Of a stretch of 64,000 bases of DNA, positions 44,766 to 57,412 are shown in pieces. Origin of the DNA: Takakia lepidozioides (Eukaryota > Streptophyta > Takakiopsida > Takakiales > Takakiaceae); the NCBI GenBank assembly GCA_030704615.1, contig CM060732.1, forward strand, positions 45,239,053 through 45,303,052, written 5' to 3'. Each line of letters begins with the position of its first letter. Positions within the stretch are counted from its first letter, which is position 1. Position numbers and translations under genes: made by a program. The notes below the pieces were generated by a model. The model did no database searches and was not told the DNA's origin. It saw nothing but the letters and a program-made list of their open reading frames with translations.

Positions 44766-47700
44766 TTAAGGTGAACTAGGTTCAGAAAAAGCAGCTGAGC
44801 AAGGAGCTAGACTCTCTCCAAATGCACCCCAAATCTCTGCAATCTCTTCAGCTGACAATGCCACTGGGAGCAATTGGCTGAGCTGCTTTGGGGTTGATGA
44901 CCCTGACATTAGTGGAGTTGTGGATAATGAAAGACATGGGGTCAATGGATTTGAATGTGGAATTGGCAAGGCCCAAGCTTCAGCTGAATTTGCATCTTCT
45001 TCTGGGTATTCACCTGAGGAGTCCCTACAAATATCAATAGGAACTGGTCGAGCAACTGGTGGACCATAAGCTGAAGCAGCCAACGATTGCAGAGACTGTA
45101 CATCTGAATTGGTGTCAGGCACAAACGCCTCAGTCTGAACTGTCTCAGAAGCTGCACATATGGGAGCCTCAACTTGGAGCTTCAGTTCGGTGTGCATTGC
45201 TGTGTCTGTTCGAGACTGTGATTGAGCTTGTGATTCCACAAGTAACAACTCCTGCAATTGGATTTCAAAAGCCCAGGAATTAGCCAACTCAAATGCAAGT
45301 CATAGAGGACTGTTCCCTTTCACAATTCCCTAGGGGATTATGCTGGCTGAGCATTCCGGCTGTTTCTACCACCCGGCACTTGCATGAAAACTTGCTAAGT
45401 GGACAGAAAGAGACACTAGGTTTGAATTTCAGCGAAACCATCAAGTTGAAAAATAGATGTGAGCAATCATACAAATACATACTGTGAAATGTAGTTGCTT
45501 GTGGTTATGAAGTCCCCAACCGCTGGGGTTCTAGCATTTGCACTTGCATGCTATCAATGTGCAGAACAAATGTGACAGAGAGAAACTTACCCCTACCGAA
45601 GCACGGCCTTCCCCTTCACAGTCTCTAAGGAGTGCAGGGGTTGGCTGTAACCTATCCCCTTCACTGCTGTCCCCTTGTTGCAGAGTCTCTAAGTCCATCC
45701 CTGTAACAACCTCATTGAAAGTTAAGCCTCCTTTACTGATTAGACCAGATGCTGAGATGCAAGTGTTCTCTGAGGGAAAATCGGAAGTTGGCACTGTGCT
45801 GTCATTTGTGTCTGCACAAATCCATTGAAGATGCACGAGGGGCTCCTCTATATCTGGGACCTTGAGTTTCTCCGAAGGAATCACAGCAAGAGCCTCGCAA
45901 GATTGTTCAGATGGTTTCCCCCAACTTGGCACTTCAGGTGTTGAACTTGGAAGATAGTAACAAACTGAGGGAGTGTTTGTAGCTGCATGATTACCATCAT
46001 CTGTTTCGAGCACAGCTTCGGTGCTGGTGCGGACCATGTCCTGTGTATTGATCATTTGCACTGATATGGGCAGCAACATCTGCGACCCATCAGATCTGCT
46101 ACTTCTTTCGATGATCTGAAGTTTTTGAGAACCACCAGTTTCATCCAGAACGACCTTTGCAGCTTGATGAGACATGAGCTCTACGTCAAGGTTGGAGGAC
46201 ATCTCCTCTGGGAGGATATTATGAAGGGCATGGCCATCAGCTACTGTGTCTGGCATTGTCAATGAGAATGAATCGGTCTGTATATCTGGATCAGCTGAGT
46301 GCTTTTGCTGATTGCTCACGGTGGAGCCTCCCTCTGGTGAAAGGTCACTCTTGACGTCAGAGAATGACGAAACTGAATTTTCAATAAAGGGATGAGAGGG
46401 CTCCTTGGTTGCCTCCTGCAGATCCGTGTCTGGTACTTCAGCCTGCTTGTGAGCATCTTTGGATCCCACTGTGACAATTACCTTAGGATCCACATCCACA
46501 TCCATCTCTACAACCTCATTTTCTCTGATCTCAGATGTCATCAACTGCCCAACTTCCTTTTGAGCTGTCTCGACCTCATCTGCACATGCTGATAAGCTGC
46601 ACGATTCTCCTTGCCCCGAAATATTTGTCTCCCCAATCCTGTTCTCCACTGGCAAATCTCTTGCAAAGTTTGATGACGCAGTGATATCATCATTGTCCAC
46701 CGCAGCAAAAGTCTCAGACACGGCTATATCGTCCAGAGGATATTTCTGGCACCTCACTGTTGGCTTATCACCAGACATATCCCTCGAGCCTTGGGCAGCA
46801 TTGCAGTTTCCAAGCACCGCCACCATTTGTGGGGCCACGAAACTGAGCCCCATGATGCTTTCCTCTGCTTCAACATTTCCTGCGAACTTCACTTCGGTTG
46901 CCTGTTCCACAACACACGGACAAGAGGTTCCTACATTAGAGGACCAAATTTTAGAAAAACAGCTTTCAACTGTCTTTGCACATGCCTCGTCTCCGTGATG
47001 CTAAGGCCCCGCAAAGCAGGTAACAAAGAGAGATGGAGGAGGGTTGTATTCTTCTAGAGGTTCCTTGCTAATGAAGGATCCTGTACAAGGCCAAGAGAGT
47101 TCCTTTGAGCAGCATGTGCAACCTACAAAGCTATGGAAGAGATGCTGTCAATTGTGGGACTTGTACAACATGGAGGCACTTTGCTTAAGGATTTTGTTAT
47201 TAAGGGGCTCCTTCTGGCATGGAGTGGAATGACACTCACAGATTTACTAGCGCCACATGATTAAACAACAGACATCACTTAACAGTCCATTCCCAGGCAT
47301 CCCTCCTCAGATACTTATATCAAAAGAGCAGCATGGCAGTAGTCTCAGGGACATCTTGTTGGATGGTGACTGGTCCTTTGCAAACTTCCATGTCAACGGT
47401 CTGGACTCAATGGCAAACTCTTACTATAGAGGTGAACTTCAAACCAACATACCACGCACTCAGTAGCATCAGGGTGGCCTCGCACCGGTAAAGAGAGCTC
47501 GGATACACGGATTGGAACATCAATGATAGGCTCAAAGAATGAAATCTCCAGCGATGCCTTCACCAATGAGGTGTTGACGAGCTCCCCCTGGATTGAAGAC
47601 TTTTCGCTCAGCACCTGGGATTCTGAATTGGGGGAACTAGTCTGAACTGCATTCTTGCTTGGAGATTGATTGACTGCAGAAGATGGGTCGCTAGAGGTGA

Positions 47701-48400
47701 CATCTGTACTCTGAACCAGTGACAGGTAAGGAGATTCCTCCTCGGACAACGTTTCCTGGCAACGCATGCCAATATTTAACGCAAACGCATTCTCCGGTTC
47801 TTCATATCTACTTGATTCACTGACAGATTGTGTGGACTCTGAGGGAATGCTTGAGGTGGACTCTTGCATCTCCTTTGAAGTTGTCGCATCGACATGCTCC
47901 TGGCTAGCAGATTCCTCCCTTGTCAAACGGTCGTCTATTAGTGACACAGGCTCAAGCACTTGCGTCGGATCGTCCGAAGAGGATGAGACATCGACAGAGG
48001 ACACCGTAAGGCCTGAATCTCCGGCTGCCGAAATCTCCTCGGAACCAAAGTCATCTGTCTGGCTTGGGGACAACACCGCTGGCAGATCACGTGTCGGTGA
48101 GTCAGGCACACCTTGTGCATCTGTGCTCAAAGGATCATCTTGGGGCAATTGAGGTCCTTGTACAAGATGAATTGCAAATAGCTCGCTGCTGTGAGGAATT
48201 ACGAGTGGCGATTCATCAAATCCCGGAGGCGTGCCGGGCAAACGCTTGGCAGGGAAGGAGTAGGTGTCTTGATCGTCGCCCACGAGCAGCTCCTTGCATT
48301 TGATGGGCAGTGCCTCCTCCCCATCCACGCTCTTGGCCGGAGAACTCTTGTGGGACACTGTTGCAGTCTTCGCACGGCTCTTGCTCAAGCACAATCCCAT
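44766..48400 (-). CDS. Predicted N-myristoylated protein of unknown function, 3 exons
   Basis: Exons are 48400-47453, 46901-45591 and 45251-44766, giving 914 residues in phase 0 throughout. The ATG at 48,400 was preferred over an in-frame upstream one because it yields MGLCLSKSRAK, a good N-myristoylation (Gly2) and palmitoylation (Cys4) signal. A basic N-terminus then precedes a long low-complexity body rich in Ser, Glu, Asp, Thr and Val, without Cys/His clusters or membrane segments, hence probably disordered. A Pro-containing motif KRLPGTPPGFDESPLVIP lies near residues 50-70. The C-terminus is more hydrophobic (SAEEIAEIWGAFGESL). The acceptor of exon 2 could instead be an alternative AG at about 46,922, which is in a different phase. 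I recognise no family. A plasma-membrane-tethered scaffold is a guess. Confidence 0.7.
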
Positions 48401-49774
48401 TTTGGAGCCACACTGCGAAATCCTCCCTGCAGACAACCCAACAAAGACTGCAGCAAAATCCTCAAGAAAACCAAAGAGACGATGTCTCCATCTCCTGCAG
48501 CGACAGAAATTGTTGCTCACATTTGAATTTCTCCCTCCTCACATCGCAGCCTGCACGATCGATTGCATCAACGTGGCGTCCCTCGATTGTAGACCAGCGG
48601 ATCGACTCTCTCTCTCTGTCTGTCTGTGCAGAGCCTCATCCGCAGCGCTTGAATTTGGGCGCCAAGCATTTCGCACATTTGGAAGCGGTCAGCGCTGAAT
48701 TCTCACAGGGAGTATCCCCACCACCCCCATTAGTGCCACCGCAGTCAATGGCGGGCCTATATATCCCATATCGTTTGCACCAACCTTTCACTCATGTGCC
48801 CTATATAAACGGCTATGAGCCACGTATCCGAAAGGGGGAATCAGTTAGGTACCACCATGAAACCGTACTTACATTGCAATTAGTAGTCTAGTCTAGTAGC
48901 GAGATTTCATCCCAGCAGGGGAAGTCACCTTGCTTTCCGGACTTGCCAAAGGATTGGAAAGCTAAGGTGGTCTTCCTTGTTTGATGTAATCTCTCTACTG
49001 GTGCCTAGTGCTAGCGCCATTCTGCATAGAACTCACTCTCAAACTTAGGGCTGCTTTACACTAGGGCCCATGCCCAAGAAATCCTGGGCCCAATTTCTAC
49101 CACTCTTGGGCCAACTTCAACGGTCACGATCAAGCAGTCATGATTGCACAAAAATAGTTTATTTTAATACCAAATCCCTGTCATCTGGGGCTCCGCCCCT
49201 GTGGTGCCTCCATGGCTCAGAAAAGGGGGTTTATTGGCTCCCTTGTAGAGAGAGATTGCAGAGACATGCAAGTCAATGGATAAAATGTGGTTCTCAGGTT
49301 ATTGAATGTTTTCTTGAATATACTGAAAATTTGAAATACACATACTCGGGCAATATTCATATTCCCCCATATGAGATGGACAAAAAAAATATATTGATAC
49401 CCTACTGATATACGTCCACAATTTTATGTTATTGATACCCCTAATATACCCTACCCCGGCCCCCTTACCCCAATACCAGGACCATACCACTATTGGGAAA
49501 TGTGGGCCCTTGTGATACCAGGACCAGTCTGGTATCATATTTTCGTGATACCAGTCCAACATAGGTTTATTTACCCCCTCAACCAGTACTTGGGGCTGGT
49601 ATTTACTTGGAAACAAAACAAAAAATGAACTAAAATAAAAAAACGCTGATCCACAGTATACAACGGTTCCACTATTGATCACAACTCCAAGTTTTGTTTT
49701 GGGTTTGTTAAGCTTGAGCTGATCACCAGTAGGAGTGGACCCAGGAAGCTCTTTGACGAGTGACAATGGATAAT
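48401..49774. other. Promoter of the unknown gene and intergenic sequence
   Basis: 48,401-48,800 should contain the 5' UTR and promoter of the minus-strand gene. 49,400-49,590 is rich in the words GATACC and ATACCAG in both orientations, without clear order. No coding region is recognised. Confidence 0.35.
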
Positions 49775-51530
49775 AAGCCTTGGTCCTGGTCTATATGGAT
49801 GATATACTGATATACTCGAAGATCGAAGAAGAACACGAACAACATCTACGTTTGGTCTTAGGCATATTGAGAGATAACCATCTGTTAGCTAAGAGAAGCA
49901 AAATTTGTGAGTTCTTTGTAGACCCTGGGGGGTCACTCCCGGTATTTTCAAAACCACATGAGAACAAATATATAGTGCAATTTATTTTTTGGGGATAAAT
50001 TTTAGAAAAGTTTTACTTAGAAAACAAGGTAAGGCAATATCCTTTTACCCAATTTTTTTAAAACAATGTCACAAAAAATCCAGAGTTTTACTTAAAAAGT
50101 TAATGTAATAAAGGGTTTTATCTATAGTATCATGTATCCATCCTTGAGAAGTTTCTTATATTTCATCCAGCTCCAATCCATCAAGATGAAATCAGGTAGA
50201 GGTCACTTGAAGTTCAAATATGATTCGAGTGATATACAGTGGATTGATGTTGATACCATAATCTTAACAGTGACTATGGCATTTGAACCATCTCAAAACT
50301 TGTACTCTTTTAGATCCAAGTGATGATGCGGCTTTGATTGAGTTCGTGGCTAATGAAAATTAAACTTTTTCTTCGGTATGACATTTTCTGTTATATGGAA
50401 TGCACTTGTTTGCGTACATGCTCTGAAATTTTGCAATTATTTAAAAAGACAATTTAAAATATGGTCTAACTAATTGTTGCAAAAAAAAAATTATAAATGG
50501 GAGTTAGGAAACAAACGGTTTTACAATATTACCTAAAGATAGGGTGGAAAAAAATGCAAAATTTTAAAAATATAGCCTAGTATAAATATACCTTTGTACG
50601 CACGTGATATGAAAAAAATACATATAGTGATCCCCCCGTGTGTACACCACATGGATTACTTGGGGTATTGCATCTCCAAAGATGGAATCTCAATTGATCC
50701 CAAGAAAATCCATACATTGGATGAATGGCCTAAGCCAAGTGATAAAACTAAGGTCAGGAGCTTTATCGGATTTGCTAGCTTCCTCCGGAAGTTTGTAAGT
50801 CTTTTTCTCAAATCGCAGTCCATTAACTGACCTGCTTAAGGACTCAAATCCTGTAAGCTTGATCAAAGATGTCTAGACAAAAGAATGTGATATCAACTTT
50901 GAGAAATTGAGGTTTGCTTTGACACATGCTTCTGCACTGAAGTTTCTCGACCCGACTAGGGGAGCAATTGTACTCTGTACTGATGCAAGTAATCTTGCTA
51001 TTGGGGCTGTGTTGATGCAAGATGGGCAAGTGATTGCCTATGAATCTCGGAAGATTAGTCCAACAAAAAAGAACTATCCAACTCATGAAAATGAATTGTT
51101 GGCAATAGTTCATGCTTTGAAAATATGGTGGCATTACTTGCTTCCAGTTGATTTTGTGATAGAGACTGATCATCAGAGTTTGAAATATTTGACCACGCAA
51201 CCTCATTTGAGCCAGAGGCAGATTAGGTGGTTAGAATTACTTCAACAATTCCATTATGACTTGAAGTATGTTAAAGGAAGAGAAAACCTGATTGCTGATG
51301 CACTTTCTAGGAGACCATTACAAGCTAATGTTGTCTCATGTATCAGTAGCACTATATTTCAGGACATTAAGGGTCAGTATGAGATCGATAGATTTTTCAA
51401 AGAACCATTTGAGAATTTGTCTCGTGAGCAGATGACTTCCATTAAGAAAAATATCGGCCATTGCAATTGTGGTGTTTATACCGATATTGTTCATACCACA
51501 TATTTTTCTCATAATTGTATCTTATTATAA
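49775..51530 (+). pseudogene. Ty3/gypsy RT-RNase H fragment, split by the 0.7-kb element
   Basis: 49,775-49,926 encodes the RT catalytic segment ([13 protein letters not shown]) and its follow-up (SKICEFFVD). The match stops at the transposon border and resumes after it, at about 50,642, with DYLGYCISKDGISIDPKKI and RSFIGFASFLRKFV. A frameshift near 50,795 and a TAG near 50,875 break the connection to RNase H. RNase H carries LCTDASNLAIGAVL, THENELLAIVHAL, ETDHQSLKYL and LIADALSRRP. The frame ends at 51,530 without an integrase. It lies on the opposite strand from the chromovirus next to it and is a separate, older insertion. Confidence 0.88.
49927..50637 (+). mobile_element. Copy B of the 0.7-kb terminal-inverted-repeat element, inserted in a gypsy RT
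   Basis: Borders are GGGGGGTCACT at 49,927 and AGTGATCCCCCC ending at 50,637. The surrounding RT reading frame gives independent evidence for these borders, since host codons stop within a few bases on either side. It matches copy A in reverse complement. A small ORF starts at 50,186 (MKSGRGHLKFKYDSSD) and is frameshifted relative to copy A near 50,310. A clean target duplication is not visible; the flanks GTAGACC and GTACACC are similar, but this may be chance. Confidence 0.82.
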
Positions 51531-51727
51531 ACACCATAATTTACTTACTTTGGCATGAGTCCATTTGGTGTATTTTTGTAATTGGTTGAACAGTGACCCC
51601 TCTTTTAGATAATATTTTCGGCAAGTATCTTTGGACTAGAGCCGTCACATACTCACTACTGCATTTGGGGGGATTGGGTTTTGCGACACCCCAACGACCT
51701 CCCCGCGCCGCGATTTGCGACAGACGT

Positions 51728-53325
51728 TGTCGCGCACCTCACTTCGGTAAGCTCCCCTTCAAGTCATAGTTACTCGATTTGATGCGCGCGCCTAACTCCC
51801 AATCTGACCGCCGGGCCTTCTTGGAGCTTCGGCTGCTCACCGGGACATAACGGTCCCCCTTTACTCTTCCAAAAGACCCTCCACCAATTTGGCCCTAGTG
51901 GAAATTTCCTTTGATAGATGGCAGTCCGGAATAGCTCCCCACTCCTTGGTCGCTTTCCGGCTCACTCGCTTACTCACTAGTTTTTGGTCACCAACGGGCT
52001 TGCACCGTTCTCGGGGTTATTACTCCCTATATATATTTCTGTGACTGTCCGCGGGGGTTTCACAAACAACCATGCCATTTTATGGCGAATCACCACGAAG
52101 ACCCTCGACTCCCGGTGATGAGTCGCGGTGAGTCTTGGCCCACCCACCACGGCCCCATTGGACCGTGATGAGTCCCAAGACTCCCCACGACTCCCACCAC
52201 AAGGTCTCCGCCCCATGGTGAGTCCTATGCCACCCCCACTAAGTCCCACTAAGCTACCACCGCCCCTTGTGGAGCCACCCCCACCGCAACCCGGTGTGCG
52301 GGGCTCCACCTAGTGAGCGCCTCCGCCTCCTTGAGTGCCTTGGGCACTCAAGGGTGCTTCAGCCCCCCGTACCTATCGTTGTCACTGCCCCCACCACAAG
52401 GGCAGCCCCTCCTGCGTCCCGACCCCCTGCCGTGAAGGCAAAGGGCCGCGACACACACCCCTACCAACAGGGAGTCGATGTCCTCATCGACTTGTCCATT
52501 TTGTAGAAACAAACATCCAAGTTGTGGCGTCCAACATCAAGGAGTTTGTTTCCGTACCATGGCGTCCCATGGCAAAGAACCAAACCCCACACTTGACTCT
52601 ACTCTCTATTAGCTAGTTCGGCCGACTACCTCCAAGTCCTGGCCAAGGGTGGAACCTCTTAAGCCCCACCCAGTGCATTCTTCTTGGCCTACTTCAAGGC
52701 CAAGGAACGATCCTCCCGAGGATCGAATCGCCTTACTGCAACAACATTGCTTGCGTCCGCTCATGATGCCGCTTTTGGCATCACCTTGAGCAAGGGTTCA
52801 CCTTTTGAACCCTTTTTGACTAGGAAGATAACCTTGAACCAACCGTGCGCCCCAATCATTACAATTGGGTCCGCCTTGGAATGCTGGCCTGAGGTACGGG
52901 AACACGCCGAAGCCGCACTACGACTTCGTCCCGAGGATACACGATTATAGTACGTGAACGGAAGCACGTAGCTTCCGCGTTAGCCTGCACTACAAAGCAA
53001 CCCCCTCAGTAGCGCAGTTATAGTACGCGTACGCGCCAGGTGCGCACTAGCACGTGAACTCCCAAAGAAGACGCAAGTTTCCTTGCCCCTTGGATGGGAG
53101 TCACCCGATTTCGGCACTACGCAAACACACGATTAATCCAATTTACCTCTCCCACTTTTGTAAGCTAGCATGCTTTCTACACACTAGCCAACCATACCAT
53201 GCATCACCATTCCAAACAAAATAGGAGGCGCAACATTTGGAAACCATTTCATTTATAACAAAATTTGTACAACACAAGTTTTTGCAATTGGATTCCTGAG
53301 CTAGCTAAGCCGGGCTAAGCATGCA
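51728..53325 (-). repeat. 3' LTR of the chromovirus
   Basis: On the minus strand the LTR starts TGCATGCTTAGCC right after the polypurine tract and ends GCGCGACA at 51,728, so TG...CA and about 1.6 kb. Its final 120 bp match the LTR end next to the primer-binding site at 21.9 kb, which supports the 3' border. Open Pro/Ser-rich frames within it (for example 52,128-52,506) are not taken as genes. Positions 53,326-53,383 hold the polypurine tract and spacer. Confidence 0.7.
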
Positions 53326-53383
53326 TTTCCTCCCCCACGATCCAAGGTTGATGTCCCCATCAATGCTTCTTCCGCTTTTGAGG

Positions 53384-54535
53384 TCACCATTCGAAAGCTA
53401 CAACCGCCTCGGATGCGTTTCCCATTTCTGAGGCACGCACCCAAGATGTCTCCACATGATGATAGCCCTTCCATTTCACGAGATACTCCGTTTCTCGATT
53501 CTTGAACCTCCTCGACTTAAGCACTGCCTCCACCTCGTACTCAGGTTCATTTTCATGATCCAACAGCACAGGTGGCGGACGTAACACTTGATGCCGATTC
53601 GGACGCGCTTCATCTTTGAAGTAAGGCTTCAAAAAAGAGACGTGGAATACCGGATGCACCTTACTGTTTGCCGGCAGCTCCAATTCATACACATCCTCAT
53701 TCATAACCTTCCGGATGCGAGGTACAAACTTCGGACTCACTTCCGGAGGTAGTTGGAAATTCTTGATGTTCAACCAGACCTCCGTGCTTGCCTCAAACTC
53801 AACTTCCCTCCGCTTCCAATTCGTCTGCCTTTCATATCGTTTCCTAGCTTTGGCAATGTTGTACTTTGCGAGCTTCAACAAACGCTCGCGTTCTTCCAGT
53901 ACCGCCGTTGATGCCGGTTCCTCAACGTCCTGGGCGGCCCAACTTGTCGGCACTAGAGGTGCTTTTCCATAGACCAATACGAAAGGGGAAACTCCCGTTG
54001 CGGAGTGTTTTGTGTTATTATAACAGAACTCCGCCGCATCCAAGTGCTCCACCCAGTCTGATTGGTCTGCCGACACGTAATTCCGCAAGATCTGCTTTAC
54101 TGCTTCACTCTTTCCGTTTGGCCGTCCATCGTAGGTCGGAAGGCGGTGCTCATCTTGAGCCTCGTCCCCATCTTCTTCCAAAGTGCCATCCAAAATTTAC
54201 TTGTAAACTTTGGATCGCGGTCCAAGACAATATCCTTTGGGAGTCCATGATGCTTGAAGACGTGGGCGAAGTAAAGTCATCCCGTCTCCTGCGCCGTTGT
54301 CGTCTCCTTGGTGGGGATGAAATGGCTCATTTTACTGAACCTATCCACCACCACCATGATCGCATCGAATCCTTTTGACAGCGGCATAGCAGTCATGAAA
54401 TCCATCGAGACACTTGCCCAAGACCCCTTTGGAATCGGCAAAGGTTGTAACAGCCCCGCTTGCTTTTTGTATTCGCTCCGGTTTTGTTGGCATGTGGTGC
54501 ATGTCTTGACATATTCCTCGGCCTCCTCCCTCAAT
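53384..54535 (-). pseudogene. Chromovirus integrase with C-terminal chromodomain
   Basis: The HHCC zinc site is split between the upstream segment (HDGPLAGH) and CTTCQQNRSEYK here. The core carries MDFMTAMPLSKG (first Asp), DRDPKFTSK-like sequence at about 54,205 (second Asp) and PNGKSEAVKQ (Glu). A frameshift near 54,140 separates the two halves of the core. Downstream are the GPY/F-like region (LPANSKVHPVFHVSFLKPYF) and the chromodomain TEYLVKWKGYHHVETSWVRA, which ends just before the stop at 53,384. Chromodomains steer chromovirus insertion toward marked chromatin. Confidence 0.9.
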
Positions 54536-55840
54536 TGGGGCCAGAATACTCTTTCTTCAAGAGTGCCGCGGTGCGCTTGTCTTCGCCATGGCCCGCAAGC
54601 GGGCCATCATGGCATTCTCTCAAGAGACTATCTCTGATCCCTCCCTTCGGCACGTAGAGATGCTTTTGCTTGTGCCGGAGCAGTCCATTTTGCAAGTGGA
54701 ACTGCGATTTCACCCCCATCCTCAAGTCCCGCATCACGGACTTCGCCATCTCATCCTTCTGGTAAGCCTTCCGAATCTTTCTTTGGAGCGCCGTCTCGCC
54801 CCTGTACACCAACATGAGCTGTTGCTTTCTACTTAAGGCATCGGCCACCACATTGTCCCGTCCCGGTTTATACTGGATATCCACTTCGCCAAAGTGGCCA
54901 AATGTCTTGGCCACCGTGACAGTTCACCGGGTTGGAACCAACATAGTGGCGCCAAAGCTCAAGGTAATGAACCACCGCCTTCATCTATTTCTCGTGTGTC
55001 GGCCACCGTCGTTCCACTTCATTCAGTTTCTTACTTTCGTAAGCCACTGGACGTCCATCTTGCATAAGTACACCCCCGATCGCGAAGTCCGACGCATCTG
55101 TATGAATCTCAAACGGACTGTCAAACTCCGGGATTTTCAAGACTGGAGCTTCCGCCATCCGTTGCTTCAACTCGGCAAAAGTTTGGCCACTGTGTTCCAT
55201 ACCCATACCTTGGATTTACACAGAAGGTCTGACAGCGGCCCTGCGATCTTGGCGAAATTTCTCACATATTTTCGGTAATAAGAGGCGAGTCCTAGGAAGG
55301 AGATCGCACTCCCGGGACCAAAGTCGGAGGCTCCCAATCCAAGATCGCCCTCACCTTTCTGTCATCCATTTTGATCCCTTCCTGTGTAATCACATGCCCT
55401 AGGAACTCCACTTTTGTGACCCCGAATTCGCATTTTGAAGCTTTGGCATACAGCTGTCATTCCCGCAATTTCTGGAACACTCTTTTGAGGTGCTCCAGGT
55501 GCTCCTCATTTGTTTTCGAGTACACCAAGATGTCGTCGATGTACACGATCACAAAGTCATCCAGCCACTCCTGGAAAAGGCTGTTCATCAGCGTGCTAAA
55601 GGTCGCGGGTGCGTTGGTAAGCCCAAAAGGCATCACCGAGAACTCATATGAACCATACCTTATCATGCACGCGGTCTTCTCCTCATCTCCTTCCGCCACT
55701 CGAATTTGATGATAGTCAGAGCGCAAATTGATCCGGCTGAAATACTTCGCTCCTGCCAACCGATCGAAAAGGTCGTCGATCTTTGGCAAAGGGTACCGGT
55801 TTTTGATAGTCACATATTCAACGCCCTGTAATCGACACAC
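54536..55840 (-). pseudogene. Chromovirus reverse transcriptase palm/thumb and RNase H
   Basis: 55,457-55,840 encodes the RT core: [38 protein letters not shown] and the catalytic [14 protein letters not shown]. 54,985-55,206 encodes the RNase H start (EIHTDASDFAIGGVLMQDG, AYESKKLNEVERRWPTHEK), followed by a stop. 54,531-54,914 encodes its end (VVADALSRKQQL) and the integrase zinc-finger start. Stops and shifts near 54,920-54,985 and 55,210-55,450 show decay. Confidence 0.9.
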
Positions 55841-56907
55841 ATCCGCAGCGTCCCATCCTTCTTGTCTGCGAATAGCACCGGGGCTCCGTGACTTACTCGG
55901 CCGGTTGACATTAGATCCTTGAACTGAGTCTTGAGCTCGACCAAGTCTCTGTGGCTCAACCCGTAGGGCGCCTTGGCAGGTGGCTCCGATCCCGGTATCA
56001 CCTCAATCTTGTGGTCAACTCCCCTTCGCGGTGGCAAACCGCTTGGTAAATCCTCCTGCATCACATCCTGGTATTTCTCCAAGATCCACTTGATCCAATC
56101 TGGGCTCGGCTCCCCATCGTCTTCTTCTTTCACTTGTCTTACGTAAAGCAAAAAAGTGGGGCTCGTGTGGTTCCTCCACGGCTCACTTCCTTGCTGACAA
56201 AAGGTTTATTCGCCTTCCCACGGGTTTGGGCGTTTTCGACACTCGTAAAACTTTGCCACCATTCCCACACGGCAACGTGACTACTCTCTTGCAGCCATCT
56301 ATGGCCGCTCCGGATTTGCTTAAAAAGGTCATCCCCAAAATGAGATCCAGTCCATCGATCTCGCAAATGGTGAAGTTCTCATGTCCCTCCCAACTCCCCA
56401 GTTGAAGAGGACATCGAACACCAACCTCGTCGCCAATTATGGTTCTCTTTTGGCAGAACCCACCTCAATAGAGACCCCCACGTCACTTGTCGGGAGCCCC
56501 AGCTTTCGCGCCGTTGCCGGTGTCATGAAGGAGTGCGACGCTCTTGTGTCCATCAACAACGACACGTTAGTTCCGGAAATTATCTCATCCACCAACATTA
56601 ATTGACTTCCTTTACGCAAGGCGCCAGTTTCCTGATACAACTCACAAGAGTAGTTGCCTACCTTGCAAGTCTTGGCGACCACTGCCTCCACCAAACGGCT
56701 GATTGAATCTTCAGACAGCTCCGTGGCCGCCCGAGTCATGTTCAATTGTCGGTTGGGTTGCACTTCCTTTGGCCATGTGTCCGGATCCCCGACAATTGAA
56801 GCACAATCTATCAAAGGTCGTATTATGTCTGCGTAAGCCACCGCACCTGCTTTTATTTCGGAGCACCGAGTGCCGCCTTGACGGTGAAGGCCACTCTTCG
56901 ATTCCAC
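55810..56907 (-). pseudogene. Chromovirus protease and RT N-terminal part
   Basis: 56,437-56,907 encodes the gag-pol linker and protease. The active-site loop reads LLMDTRASHSFM, so the normal Asp-Thr/Ser-Gly has Gly replaced by Arg and the enzyme is presumably dead. 55,810-56,151 encodes the RT fingers ([37 protein letters not shown]). A frame change near 55,820-55,835 separates this from the palm. Confidence 0.85.
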
Positions 56908-57412
56908 GTGCCATTGTCACCGCGTGGCCTATCCCACTTCTTTTCTGGTCGAAATGAGTCACCATCCCACCGGGCCTTCTTGTGGTTCAGCTCCGTACGG
57001 CCTTGTCTTTCGCGCCTAGGGACATCCGAGAAACATTCAGCCATCTCAATTGCCTCGTTTAAAGTCTTAGGTGGCTTCTCCTCCAACTTCCGCCTGGCCA
57101 ATGGGCTAGTCCCGCCACAAAGTTGACGACCATTTCTGGTTTGCCATGTCCGCGACTTCGAGCAACAACACATTGAAAGCCTGAACATATCCCCGAATGT
57201 CATTCGTTTGTTTCAAATTCCTCATCTTGTCTCGGGCGAACCAGAACACGTTGAGAGGCACAAACTGTCTCTTCATAAGTTCATTGAACCCACTCCAGTT
57301 CAAGGTTTCCGGATTTGGACCTCGGTCGTGAAGGCGTTTCTGCCACCATTGTTAAGCATAGCCCCTCAAATAGGTGGAAGCCACTTCCACCCGATCCTCG
57401 TCACTCAACTTG
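56711..57412 (-). pseudogene. Chromovirus gag, downstream part
   Basis: From the insertion border the frame reads LSDEDRVEVASTYLRGYA, then TAA at 57,352-57,354, and continues QWWQKRL...NELMKRQFVPLN and GYVQAFNVLLLEVADM. These are gag capsid features. A frame change near 57,100 leads to RRKLEEKPPKTLNEAIEMAE. The zinc knuckle reads CFNCRGSGHMAKGS, so the fourth ligand, normally Cys, is Ser. Confidence 0.85.

Noticed and set aside
51977-52620. Pro/Ser/Gly-rich open frames on both strands
   Set aside because: They lie inside the chromovirus 3' LTR, overlap each other on both strands and look like compositional by-products of GC-rich sequence.
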